From assembly GCA_030267565.1 (NCBI GenBank), contig BRXU01000002.1:7507001-7571000 (forward strand): a stretch of 64,000 nt of DNA, read 5' to 3'. The stretch comes from Pleodorina starrii (lineage: Eukaryota > Chlorophyta > Chlorophyceae > Chlamydomonadales > Volvocaceae). A program made the translations under genes and the position numbers. The notes below the pieces were generated by a model, which made no database searches, was not told where the DNA came from, and saw only the letters and a list, made by a program, of their open reading frames with translations. This document shows, piece after piece, positions 25,427 to 37,293 of the stretch (positions within the stretch are counted from its first letter, which is position 1; each line of letters starts with the position of its first letter).

Positions 25427-28400
25427 ACTGTAACGCCAAGCTCCTCGACGTCACGCCAGCCGCCTCCTGTACGTTGGCGGAGAGACGGCCGCCGCCGCCG
25501 CCGTGTCCGCGGCAGGGCACCACCAGCGTGTCCGCCCGGTTGCGAACGCGGCGCATAAAGTCTTTGAAGCGAGCCCAGTTGCCCGGCTCGAACATGGAAT
25601 CGCACATCCGGTTGAATACCAGCGACTGGACCTGCGGGCGGGTGTGTGTGTGTGAACATGCATGTCGGATGTGTGTGTGCGAGTGAGCGATAGGGGTATG
25701 CGATCATGAACGCCTCTCGGAAGCGAACTGCTCCCTCGGAAGAGAAGGCGTGTGTGTGTGCTTGTGTGTGTTTGCGATATGTAGTACCCGTGTGCGACGG
25801 TACACACGTCTGCTGTCCGGTCATGTGCCAGCGGCCGCGAGACGACGCATGTCCAGCGACCCAACCTCACGCAACGGACGCTCCAAAGACGCAAGACCCA
25901 GCCGGGCCCCGACGTGTGTGTAAGTGGGCAAAGCCAAGCGAGCAAGGAAGGGCGGAGCGCAGCGCTGACTCCATTGAAGCCCAACCCACCCACCACCCAC
26001 CCAACCAACCCCGGGGGCAGACGCTCCGCGCCGCGTGCCTGTACCCGGCCTGCACCGTAGCTGTGCCCCCAGTCCCCGCGCCCCGTGGACGCCCCCCGCC
26101 CCCCAGTCCTCGCCCCCCAGTCCCCGCCCTCCAGTCCCCGCCCTCCAGTCCCCTTCCCTCCCCCCCCTCCCCCCACACCCACCTGCGGCAGCTCAATGCC
26201 CTGGTGCACCGACGTATCGAACAGCGCCGCCTCCAGTCGTGACAGCGCCCCCTCATCGAAGCGCTCAGTCAGGTTCTCCAGACCCACACCCACACCCACC
26301 GCAGCGGCCACAGTGCGCTGCTGGGCCAGCTGGCGCTCCGGGTCGCAAAAGGCCTTGGGAGGGGGAGGAGAGAGCCAGCGAGCGAGCGAGCGGGCGAGCG
26401 GGCGGGGTGAGCGGGGCGGGGGCGTGTATGTGCATGCTAGCATGAATGGGGTTTCGTTCTTTCTTCGCTCTAGGGTAAGGCGGCGGTGAAGGGTGAGTGG
26501 TGGAAGTGATCGGGGCAGCGGCGCGCAGGATTAGACGCGAGGAGGTTGGCAGGTTGGAGGAAAGCCGGCATAGGCATAGCCGCGGCGGCCGAAACGTCGC
26601 TCCGCTGCGGATGAAAGGGTGACGCGCGTGTGCCCTTATGATACGTGTGGGGGCGGGGCGGCGATGGGCGATGGGGCGAGTGTGGTCAGTGTGACCCATA
26701 GACCCGTGTACCCATGGACCCGTCACCAGGGATGGGATGGGATGTCGGGACTGCAGTGGGGTGCCAGCCTCTTCTTGAGGTCGGGACTTGGGGTTATTAA
26801 GAGTGTAACCAAAAACCCCGACTCGGCCGCCCCGCCCCGCCCCCCACCCCACCCCACCTGGGAGTGCATCTCTTGGCTCCGCAGTTCGCCGCCCCGCAGT
26901 CGGACACTCACGCCGTGACGGGCAAGCACCTGGCGGCGGCGGCGGCGGGGGAGGGAGGGAACCATACGGCGTGGAGACGGTGAGCGAGGTGGGCGGCGAG
27001 CGAGGTGGGCGGGCGAGTGGGAGAGAAGGGGGGAGAAGCGGGAAAGGGACGGGAGCGGGGACCGAGGGTAACGGTACTGTTGCATCACACGCGCGCTGTT
27101 CGATCACCACCGCCGCCATCACAGAACGGGGGACATCTGTCTCTGTCTCTGTCCGTGTCTGCCACTGGGGCGGCCAAAGACTGGTGCTGGACTGTGGCCG
27201 CGCACCGCGCGTTGCGTGAATGACTGATAACTCGATAACTGCATAAGCAATCCAATGGCGCGAGAGGGGTTTTTCGGCGCTAACCCTTTTCGCGAACAGC
27301 CAGAGACCGCACATCTACCCAACCGACGCGCAAGCGACCTTTCACCATTGCAAAACAAAGCCTACTGAGACGTTGGACACGTTAAAAGACCTGGACACCC
27401 TGCATGGGCCCATTACGCGACCATAACACGCGGCCCTCCCCTCCCCCGCCTCTGGTCACGACCACACATCCGCCGGCATGTACGGCATGTACACCAGCCC
27501 TTGCCCAACACCCACCCACCCACCCGCCCACGCGCCCACCCTCTGGGGGTCTTCTTTCCTCACCCGCCCACCCACCCACCCATCCATCCACCCCCTCGGC
27601 ACCTGCATGACGGGCAAGTAGCCGTCCCGAGTGGCCGTGTTGAAGTACCCCGCCGTCAGCTCCGGAGCGTGGGAGGCGGTGCCGTACCACCAGTGCAGAC
27701 TAGGCAGCTTGGCATGCAGCCGGATATGCGGCGGAGCCGCCGCCGACATGTACGGCGCGGCGTCACCGCCGCCGCTGCCGTACCCGTCACTGGCGGGCGC
27801 CGCCGCCGCCGGCCCGCCGCCGTCGGCCTCTACGTCGCTATCGCTCCCCGCCCAATTCGACGACGACTCCCCAGCGCCGCCGCCGGCGCCGTCACCACCA
27901 CCGTCATCCACGACACGGTTGCCGCTGCCGTACTGGTTGTACGACAGGCTGCCGTCACTGTCGTACCCCGTCAGCAGCGCCTCCCGTGCGATGCCCAGTA
28001 CGGCATCCGCGTGCTGCAGCAGCATGTCGCCATACCACTGCAGGAAAAACTTGCCGTACGGTGAGCACCAATTTCCGCGCTGGTGGAAGAAGCCAGTCTG
28101 GTGGGGCCAGACGCAGTAGGTGCCCGCGTCGTGGGGTCCGCGCAGTCCCCAGGAGGGCTGGTTCACCTGCTGGGCGCAGGCGCGGAGGCTGGCGAGCAGG
28201 TACCGGTCGTAGCACTGCGGAGTTGGGGAGGGAGGTAGGGAGGGGTGGGAGGTAGGGAGGGAGGTGGGGAGGTAGGGAGGGGAGGGATGGGAGGGAGGGA
28301 GGGACGTAACACGAAGTCGCAGCGAAGGGCTGGAGGCGACGTGCCTGCCTGTTGAGGGTGTGGTGGTGGTGGTGGAGCAACAGCGGTTGCGCAGAAAGGC

Positions 28401-31400
28401 CTAGGTGGGGGGTGGGGGTAGCAGGAGGCGTGGAGAAGGGCACAAGGGGGCGCAAAGAAAGGGGCGCGACAGGGAGGCGCGAAGGGACTGGTGGACCGGA
28501 GCTCCGGCGCCGATGGACTCTGCCAACCCACCCCCACCGCCCCCCACCCCACCTGGAACTCGCCCACTCCAGGGAAGTTCCAGCGCTTGTCCCGGGGGTG
28601 GGCCGGGTACTTGAGCTCGCCGTCGGGGCCCAGGCCTGAAAGCAGCGGGAGGGGCGAGGCGGTGTGAACTTCGGTGGGGAGAAAGGAAAGTGAGAATGAG
28701 GAGGGCGGAAGGGGAGCCGAGGTCACTCTGCGTCACCCCCTGTGCTACGAATACCGTGGAAACAACCAACCAACCAACCAACCTCGAGCAGCCTTCAGAC
28801 CTGGTTACTGCTCGCGTTCCCCGCTTTCCCGCCCGTGCTCTGCGTTGCCTCCCCTCAGGCTCGCAACCCACTCCCCTCCATGTACCGAAGATACCAGAAC
28901 CCCCTAACCCTAACTCCGCTGCGGTATCATTTTCTACCCCCTAACCCTAACCCAAAGCCGCCGCCCTACCCCCGGCCCCTCCATTGCACTCCACTCCACT
29001 CCTTCCCCCGGGTCTCCTCCCGCCTCTCCCACCCCCCGCTCACCGATCAGCACATCCGCAATGGTGCTCCCCAGCAGCGGCCCCAGCTCCCTCCGGAACG
29101 ACACCATCAAGTCCCGGTAGCACTCCAGGGGGGTGCGGCCGGACAGCACAGGGACTGGGGGGGCAGCGGCAGGACAAGCGGCGGCGGCGAGGTAGCAGTG
29201 AGGCAGCATTGGCGGTGGCGGTGGGGCAGCGTAGGCCGCGCAGGCCGCGGCGGCGGCGAAGAGGAAGAAGGAATGGCGCAGTGGTGGTTCAAGGACGAGG
29301 AGGCGGGCAGGAACAGGGGCGAGGGCGAGGGCGAACGCGGTCGCATGGGAGGCGGCGGCGGCAAGCGGCGGAATGTGGGGCGGGTGGGCTGTTCCTTTTG
29401 CTCTCCGCTCCGAGCTCCTTCCTCCACCCTCCTTTTCCGCCTTTTGCCGCTGAACAGCACCATCATCATCACGCCCCGGTGCGGGTCCCTCCCCCCTGCG
29501 GCCCCCACCTCCCACCACGCCTCCTCATACACACACTTCCACGCGCCCCCTTTCTCCCCGCCCTCCACGCTCTCCCTCCTAACCCCTTCCCTTCCCTTCC
29601 ACGCCGCCCCGCCCCGCCCCGCCCCCGCACCTTCGTCCGCCCCCAGGGACACGTAGTCGGTGCAGCGCACCCCCGCCCGGTCCGTGTAGTAGATATCCGG
29701 ATCCGCCCGCCCCGCCTCCACCACCCAGGCGGGCAGCGGGACCGCCTCGCTGGCGTGGAAGCAAAGACACACCTGCAGCACATACATACACATGCGGACA
29801 GACATACGGATATAAATGCGGATGAACACGCAGTAACAAGCAGCAGCAGAGGCAGCAGCGCGGGCGTGGGGCGGAGGAAGACGGGGACATGGGAAGCGGA
29901 GGGTGGACGCGGGTTCGAGGAGACCGACCGAGAGAGGGGTCGAGAAGCAAGGCGAGCGGGGCGAGCGGGAGCGGAGCGCACCCCGTGTTTCGCAGGTCTT
30001 GCCCGGCAACTGGGGGGGGGGGTCCCTTGTCTCGATGCGGCACTGTGAGACCGGGTAGGGAGTCGAGCCGTGCCTTTGCCGCAAAACGCCGCCGACCCCA
30101 GCAGGTTGTGACCCAAAGACCGCGGGCCCGCGCCCGCTTCTCTCCCTCGCACGCTCTTCCCTCGCGGAAAAAAGAAAAGAAAACGCGGCCCCTTTCTTCG
30201 CGCCCCTTTTTTTGAGGGATTAGGAGAGCGGCAGAGCGTAATCGAGCAGCCAACCCCTTCCCTGGCCCCACGACTCTCATCCTGTCAGTCAGTCCGTCAG
30301 TCAGTCCGCCGTTTACCTGCGCCATGAAGCCCTCATCGCGAATGAGCGCGAGGAGCTGCTTGTACGACGACCAGTCGTACTGTCCCGGCCGTACGCCCTC
30401 CACTATCCCCCAGTACACGTCCACGCTGATGCCGTTGATGCCCAGCGCACCGAGCGCCTTGAGACCCGAGCGCAGCGCCTGGGAGCCATCCAGGAGGGGG
30501 GGCCATCCAAGCAAGTCAACAAAGAATCAGTCTCCCCCTGTGCACGCCCACGAGGCGATTACGGGGACTGACCACCGGAGGCGGGCCGCTTTCGCCCAAC
30601 CCTTTCCCTTCCCCCCAGATCTGCGTTTTTATGTTTTTTTAGAGGGACGAGCGCCTGCTTAGGGACCCGGGCGTGGTGCCTGATTAGGCGGTGCGCGCGC
30701 GTCCAGCGTCAGGAATCAATGGACGTGGCGCGCAGCGAGAACCAGGTGTGAACACAAGTGGCACATGTGCATGTTATCTGGTTATGACACCAGGCCTGCT
30801 GCGGCGTCACAGCGGCTGGCAGGTGCAAGGGCACGCCGGGGCGCGCATGCGGCAGTCGTTGCGAGAGGGGGATTTCGACGCGGGTTGAGTGAGATTATAC
30901 CACCCGGGGCCGTTGTGTTTAGGCATGGGACCGTCGGCACGCGCGCCTTTGAATTGGCGTGGTCCCTGACGACCGCGACCCGCCCATCAAGCGCCCGTTC
31001 GACACGTCGGATTACGTATGCTTGCCTCGTAGTACGCGAATTTGTTGGCCGGCGTCAGGATGTCGCCGTCCAGGCACGTGTACAATGGAAGGGCCGGCTC
31101 CTGCGTGGGGCGGAAGCCGGCGACAAGAGATGATGACCTTCTTGAGTCATCAGATGTCGGTAGCGACGGGGAAAATGCTGCACCGCGACGCCTCAGCTCG
31201 TTCCGACCTGCCTGATGAGGTCCCTAGCTCCCTACCTAAAGTCCTTCGCGTAACCGACCCGCTGTCCGAGGTGCACGTGGAGCACCGTTGTCTGTTGGGT
31301 GTTTCTCCCAGCGACGAGGGGTCCCCCCAAGATCGACAAGCCGTGCTGAAAGTGGCTTCAATTGTAAGCACTGAACACAACGCAGTGCTTATGCCAGCCG

Positions 31401-31875
31401 GGAGCCGCCTCAGACTGGGATATTCGTCGTCAACAGACCCCTGTCCGACCTGACAAATGAGTCGGTACTGTCCTTGACCATTTCAAACTTAGGCACACAC
31501 AGTTTAATAGCGCCATGAGCGCAGGGCTTTTCCCAACACTGCGGAGCGACAGCTGCTGCATGACCTGATACACTAATCGCGACGCTCGGACTCCCTGCCC
31601 CCTTCAGCCGGCAGTTGCCTCACCTCATCGGGTGGCCTTCGATTCGTCGCACTCCGTAGAAGCCGCCTGGATTGGCCGGCGCCTGGCCCCGGCAGTGTAG
31701 ACGCCAGCACCGTTTCTGTCTGGACTTGAGCTAATTGTGCGACGCCCGGAGCCTGCTTTTGACTGCAGCGCCTTCTCCTTAGTTGCAGCCTAGCAAATCG
31801 GCAAGGGAGAAACGCTGCGGCAGGGTGGGAACTTGAAGCTACGCCCGTGCCGCGGTGCTCTGTCAAACCGTGCAT
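25425..31875 (-). CDS. Beta-amylase (glycoside hydrolase family 14), loop-deficient
   Basis: Beta-amylases release maltose from starch non-reducing ends; algal forms act mostly in plastids. Ten minus-strand exons, all phase-matched: 31875-31624, 31100-31026, 30478-30317, 29772-29631, 29154-29044, 28635-28553, 28214-27603, 26929-26858, 26353-26183, 25631-25425; 628 aa. The first 84 residues are Arg/Ser/Ala-rich like a transit peptide. Then come ALPLYTCLDGDILTPANKF, GINGISVDVYWGIVEG, PGQYDWSSYKQLL, PDIYYTDRAGVRCTDYVSLG, GPDGELKYP (Glu about 254, counterpart of the catalytic acid Glu186 of soybean), WNFPGVGEFQCYDRYL, GKFFLQWY, LHWWYGTASHAPELTAGYFN, and VRLRGGELRS (Glu about 494, counterpart of Glu380). 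Odd points: FHQCGGNVGD is replaced by FHASEAVPLP, so the flexible loop with its catalytic Asp is missing; about 80 low-complexity residues (357-437) are inserted; intron 2 uses a GC donor. It could be a regulatory, non-catalytic member. Confidence 0.9.
27500..27602. repeat. CCCA/CATC simple repeat at a beta-amylase donor site
   Basis: On the coding (minus) strand this is GTGCCGAGGGGGTGGATGGATGGGTGGGTGGG..., starting at the donor that follows exon 7. It is G-rich right after the 5' splice site. Confidence 0.8.
28902..28954. repeat. Two short CCCTAA telomere-like runs in a beta-amylase intron
   Basis: CCCTAACCCTAAC occurs at 28902-28915 and CCCCTAACCCTAACCC at 28937-28954. The unit is the TTAGGG type, whereas Chlamydomonas telomeres use TTTTAGGG. 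It lies between beta-amylase exons 5 and 6. Confidence 0.6.
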
Positions 31876-32265
31876 TTTACAAATTGTTGGTGAGATGACA
31901 CTAGCCTCAATTGCTGCTACGGAAATGCGCTATGCTATCTCATTCAGTCTCCTCCAACGACATTCGCTTGCCACGCAAGCCCCCATAGCTCCAGAACCGC
32001 GTTGTACGTTTTCGTGTCGGCAACGGCCTGCAGGACGAGTACCCAAATAAATGCAAAGCAGTTATCAAACGAATGACTGATCGCATTCCATTGAAGACCC
32101 TTGGCCCCTTGCCTTTGGGGCTCAATCAGTAATTTAAAGCTAACTTACGCAGTTACGACAAGGCCTGCCCAGTTGAACGATTATTGAACTTGAGATCAAA
32201 CAGGATCTGATAAGCTATTATTGATAGTTGGAATCAGCTTGGCTCCATTGTCAGCGTACTTGATT
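31876..32265. promoter_or_regulatory. Divergent promoter region, beta-amylase and small plastid protein
   Basis: 390 bp separate the two start codons, and the region is AT-richer than the flanking exons. Both genes would have their 5' UTRs and promoters here. No specific element can be assigned. Confidence 0.4.
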
Positions 32266-32595
32266 ATGCAAATGGTCGCCAGTTGCTCGTCGTTCATGGG
32301 CTTCCGCCAGCGCTGCTTACATAACAGCAAGCGTGCATGCCATGCACGTCCCGTCATGGTCCGGGCTGCGACGCCGAATTCTGCCCCTTCCGGCGATCCT
32401 TCCGGCAAGGCCCCGGACGGCGCGAAGCCTCCGTCACAGCAAGCCGCGCCTGCTGATAGTAGGCAAACGTCATCGCCAAGTTCTTCGTCTGCCGCTCCGA
32501 ACAAGCGCAAGGGCTCGTGGACGCCTCCGTATCCGAGCCTGGCGAACACGAAACCCCTGCCGCAGGAGGACGTCAGGACTAACATCGACATGTGA
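32266..32595 (+). CDS. Small, probably plastid-targeted protein of unknown function
   Basis: A single-exon 109-aa ORF with typical algal codon use (C/G at third positions) and an ATG at 32266. The first ~34 residues (MQMVASCSSFMGFRQRCLHN..., rich in Ser, Arg, Cys and Ala, few acidic residues) resemble a chloroplast transit peptide, with a possible VRA|A cleavage site at residues 32-35. The mature part is about 75 residues, low in hydrophobics, with a Pro/Ser/Ala-rich disordered stretch and a more defined C-terminus (KGSWTPPYPSLANTKPLPQ, then EDVRTNIDM). I do not recognise a family. The conserved-looking tail suggests a short binding motif. It could also be the first exon of a longer gene, though no clear donor interrupts it before TGA 32593-32595. 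Confidence 0.55.
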   Translation: MQMVASCSSFMGFRQRCLHNSKRACHARPVMVRAATPNSAPSGDPSGKAPDGAKPPSQQAAPADSRQTSSPSSSSAAPNKRKGSWTPPYPSLANTKPLPQEDVRTNIDM

Positions 32596-35500
32596 TGCTG
32601 ATAGTGATAGTTAGGTGATAATGGCGGACGGCACGTTCGAGATTGAACTTGCGCGGCATCAGGCCAACTTATTGGCTTCCGGGGCTTCCGACCGGACTCG
32701 GGGTACAGCTTTTGGGCAGCCTTGGTGATCCGCTGTGAGTTCGTTTAGGAATCTTTGTCTGTAGGATTGGACACGACCTGGCCGGTGCGGGCAGCAGCGC
32801 AGTCGGCTATCCCCCGCACGTCCACGGACAAGCCGCTTGAATAACAGATATGGGTGAGCAACTCATGCAACTTGAAGCTGTTGGATGATGAGTATGTACA
32901 AGGTATTATGTAGAAGGGTTTTAGGGTCGTATATGACCACACAGGAGTCATACGCGTACAGAATCGGTATTTGTGTTTGTGGTGTCGGCATTTCGTACTT
33001 TAAATTTTGCGTCACTCTTTTTGGCGTCGCTGGAGATTCGACGAGGATGGCTTTGGTGGGTATTGAGAGAAACCTGGAGAAACGGCGGTGGTAGACATAG
33101 CGGAGAGCGGCTGCTGACGGTTGACCCTGGCGCAACAACAGTAACGACTTGGACTCTTGGAGGGTAGGAAATATATAATGCCGTGGTGAAGCCGCCTGTG
33201 GGCAACGGCAAGCTATGGTGGGATCTTGGATCCAGGCCATGGTCAAATTTCGCCAATCTATCCGTACTTTGTACATGTACAACGGAAGCCGGCACTATGC
33301 AGGAATGGCCGTTCGCTGACGATCTCACGTTGTGAGCAATCATCCTGTTTAGGATGGACCCGAGGATGATGTGATGTGGCCCTGCCTGGTGTCGTGAGAG
33401 GTGCACGAAAGGCAATGCGTGCTTGTGCAGGAATGAAGACGGCTGCGTGCCACCATTCTACCATGTAACCCACGGAATGAATCGGCGTGCCCTGTCGATG
33501 ATGTCATTTGTCAGGTCCTGTCAGGTTGCCACATCGGTGTAAGTCCTGCTACCGTAATTCGTTGCTCCTCGCTCTCGACGGCTGTAAAGCACCCACACTT
33601 GTAGGCTGGTCACGCCACATTACCGTACTCGCTGGGTTTCACAAACGTTGAGCATCGAAACGCAGATCTGGCTGTGTCGAGCCAGGGACTCAACCGGGGC
33701 GGATGACAACGCAGAATACACCCTTGGCCACGCAGCCCTGGCGAGCAGCCAAGTCCGAGCGAGGTTTAGGGTGTGATCTCTTCAGCCTTATTAAGAACGG
33801 CGACGGCACGTCTCCTTCTGAAGCAACTTGGTTTGCAACGTGGTTTGCAACATTTAGGTGATTGGAAACTTTTCGCCCGGGCGTCCGGAAATTCAAAGAA
33901 TAACGGAGCCGGCACCGCGAAAGGCAGTCAGGGGGGTTGAGAGGGATGCGTTGACAGCTTGAACGTGCATCCTTTTTCTGCCGTCTCCTGTTTAAACGGC
34001 TCCAACATAGGGAACCTGTGCGCATTCTCCTCGTTGCCACATGCGTGAGGGGTGTGTGACGGGTGTAACGAGCAGGAACGAGCATCTAGGAGGCCCCGCA
34101 GGGCCCCGTGTTGGTTGCACATGCAACGTCCTGCAACTGCCATTTAGCTCTAGGGTGCTTCCACCGTGTATGAGGTCGGGCCTGGTCGGGCCATCCCTAT
34201 CCGAGAACCCCCCCTCGCCGAAAAGAGCCGACGCCCTTCCATCGCGCGAATCTGGATGTCGTTCGTCGAGTCGTCGAGCGCGGGTCGTCGTGTGTGGTTT
34301 TCGTTCAGAGGACAGCGCCGGTCAAACCGCGAACAAGCTTCTATGATGTAGCGAAAATGCAATGAAGAAATTGAGGTCAGATTGCGGGCCCGAACTGGGC
34401 AACTGACCGTCTGAATTCACTTCCGTCAAGTTGATTAGTTACGGCCCGATGGCCTCATGTCTTTGCAACTTCCACGGTTGTCGCATTAGTCCCTACCGCT
34501 ACAAAAGTCCGCATGACATTTAAAATATCCAGGCAAAGCCGTGGATGTAAGGGGATAAAGGTAGTTTGGGGCCCGTCCCCGCGCTTCGAGCAGGGTGCGT
34601 GGTAACGGCAGCCGTCTTTTTCTGCCGGAGTGCCCGGAACTTACACTTGCGTCCCATACAGAAACATGAAGATCACGCGGACAGGTGTGAACGGGGAAGG
34701 AAGGGTACTCCTTTCGTAGGCCTTCTTACTCCTTCCGCTCCTTCAGGCCGGCAGGCCCATTCCCACTGTTAATTGTATCCCTGGTAATGGCGTTGAGCTT
34801 GGGCGATAGACAAATGTTACAAGGATTTGTTCCAAGCTATGCAAAAGATAAACAGATAGATCATCATCTATAACGGGACGGTACCGGTACTGGTAGAGCT
34901 GCGCAATCAGGCGCGATCAGGCGCTATCCATGGAAGGCGTACCGTACCGTATTGTGTTTGCGCTGTTTCGGTGATGTGTTTTCGCGTACACGTACCAGCA
35001 TGCTTCAAATCGTTCCTCCTACAAGAAGGGCCTGCGGCAATCCCGGCAATCCCGAAACGTGGCCCCGTATATATGCGGTGAACTTTGACTACCGTACCCT
35101 GCGATGCTAACGGCGCAGCGCTCCCCCCTAATCTCCAAGCGGCTCCTCGGCAGGGGGGCGCCGAAATCGGGGGGGCGCGGCCGCCTTCGATTTTGACCTC
35201 CCATCGCCAGCAGCACACCGCACCTCGCCAGGCCTCACGCCACAGTAGCTGCTCTCGGGCCATCACGACGGCGCCAGAGTTCGGGATGTGGGTCGCGCCA
35301 GCCGGCCAGCTTGGCATGAAAAGTTGCAATAGTACTCGTCGCACTGCCGGCTCTACTTCATTCAGGGACATCTATTTGTAACAGACAGCTAGGTAGGTTT
35401 ATGTAGGCGGTTAGCAGTTGTACAGGCTGCGGTCCTCGAGGAGGATCCATGATGGTTGGCAGTATGGCGAGGAAATAACACGCATTCAAGCATGACGCGC

Positions 35501-35681
35501 GCTGTGCAAGTTTGATTACGACGAATAACGGTATAAAAATGTCCTCGTTTCGTTTTGACCGCGCATAAAGTTACATGTACGTGGCTAGGACCTTTCCAAA
35601 AGTCACATTTTTCCTGTCACAGGATTTTCAGTGTCTGGGCATACGTAATCAATTACTGTCACAACACCAATTAGGGCGTGC
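32596..35681. other. Intergenic stretch with no supported gene
   Basis: TGTAA motifs at 33538-33542 and 33583-33587 could end the small plastid-protein transcript. The rest is of mixed composition with scattered short ORFs on both strands. One minus ORF with an ATG (35371-34907) is noted as unsupported. The last ~310 bp before 35682 should contain the promoter of the TMEM42-like gene. Confidence 0.45.
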
Positions 35682-37209
35682 ATGCGCCGCCAACCCAATA
35701 CCAGCCTTGCTTGGTGGCCTGGAGTTCTTAGCGCAAGCGCAGGATGCTTCGGAGCGGCCGCGGCAGTTTTTGGAAAGGCGCCCGGCGCGCTGCAACTGGG
35801 GCTTACCGGGCGCGTCGCGTGCTATGCGGCGCTCTTCACGGTAAGGGGTCGACCCGGCGTCTGCAGCGTCCCTACTCATATCCCGCTTAAAGTCATCTAC
35901 ACAAGACGCGCGGGAAACCAAGGGGGTGAATTGCTGGCATGCTAAAGGCGGCGTGGATGCATCCAGCGTGGGGACTCTCGCCTGGGGGAATGTCGCGCAT
36001 AAGGCCCCCCCGGTTGCGGTACAAACCCCTTTGCGGTATACATCCGCACATCGAAGGAGGACCCTGCCTCTGCCTCTGCCACGCTGCGCTGTGGCCCACT
36101 CAACGCAGACGCATTGTACACGGACGCGTTGTACACGCGCCACGGTCGAACCTAAGGCGAAGCCAAGGGCTGCCTCGTCTTTTCTTTTTGGGCCGTCACC
36201 GCTCTTGCGCTGTATTCCACGCGCGTTCTGCCATTCGCAACCTACGCGGTACGCACGTACCTCCCCACCCGCACCAACGCCCCATCGACGCCCCGCCTCC
36301 CCCGCGCCTCCCTCGCGCCCGCCTTCCTTTCACACTGCACACTCTTACCACCCCCGGCTCCCCCTCTCGCCCCAGTGCAATGCGGCCGTGATGGCGCTGT
36401 ACCTTCGCAGCCTGCGGCGGCTGCCCTCCCTGCAAGCTACGGTGTACAGCAACGCCGCCAACATCATAGCAACGGTACGGCAACTTAGCGGCGAAGGGCC
36501 GTCATCTTCGGCGGCGTGCTGCCGGGGAGCCCGAATGAGGCGCTTAAGCGGGCCTCCTTGCCGTCCTTCCAGAAGTTTCGGGCTCATTCCTGGGGTGGGC
36601 CACCGTTGGGGCGGCCACACTTGCTTCTGCTGTCGCGTTCCCTTGCGGCTGCGTTTGTTTCGGTGACCGTGCACTTTGCTCTACAGCTCGGCCCTCGCCT
36701 GCGAGCGCGCCTTAAGCGGCGTATAATACGTCAAATTTCACCGCTGCTGCCTCGCCCTTCGGTGCCTCCCCCCTCCCCCGTCCTGATCCTTGCCCCCCCC
36801 CCCCCCCCGCCCCGCCGCCTCCACTGGTCAAACCGACATGCAACAACCCGCACGCGTGCAGGGTCTGCTCGGCAGGTGGCTGTACGGCGAGACCATAGGG
36901 CCCCGCTGGCTGCTAGGGGTGGCCTGCATCCTGCTGGGCCTTACCCTGGTCACGGCGGCGGCGGCGCCGCCGCCGGCGTCAGCCGCGACGCCGGATGGCG
37001 CTCAGGAACGGCGGCCCCAACACCGGCGACCGCAGCAGGAGCCGCCGCCGCAGCGTCAACACCAGGAGCTGCACTGGGAGGCGATGCAGAGCACCGGCGG
37101 AGTTCGTCATCGGGACACCGGACGACAGCAGCAGGAACAGGAACAGGAACAGCAACAGCAACAGCAGCGGCAGGAGGCGGAGGCGGAGGCGGAGGAGGGG
37201 CGCCCGTAG
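35682..37209 (+). CDS. TMEM42-like membrane protein (drug/metabolite-transporter superfamily)
   Basis: Three exons, 35682-35840, 36376-36474 and 36862-37209, all in phase 0, give 201 aa. The first exon has WWPGVLSASAGCFGAAAAVFGK, as in the first helix of EamA/DMT half-transporters. Exon 2 has MALYLRSLRRLPSLQATVYSNAAN, matching the TMEM42-type stretch around YFxSKALRxxSSxxATVxxTAxNF. Exon 3 has LGRWLYGETIGPRWLLGVACILLGL, the final conserved GE and last helix. TMEM42 is a short (about 150-160 aa) DMT-family protein with no established substrate. Here a hydrophilic Gln/Glu/Arg-rich tail of about 80 residues follows the last helix. The ATG is the first in frame. The gene is followed within 84 bp by the putative start of the TruA-type gene, without a TGTAA signal between them. 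Identification rests on motif spacing; transporter activity is not implied. Confidence 0.75.
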
Positions 37210-37293
37210 GGCTGCAGGCGGGGCCCGGATGTCGGGGCGCAGCGGCGGCAGCCGCGGCGCCAGCACCGGCGGCAGGCGCTGCGACATGGCCAT

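Noticed and set aside
32863..33282. 139-codon minus ORF
   Set aside because: Codon use unlike the neighbouring genes and no recognisable features; probably intergenic chance.
34907..35371. 154-codon minus ORF with ATG, divergent from the TMEM42-like gene
   Set aside because: Mixed codon use, no domain, no continuation by splicing. Could be a first exon but cannot be supported.
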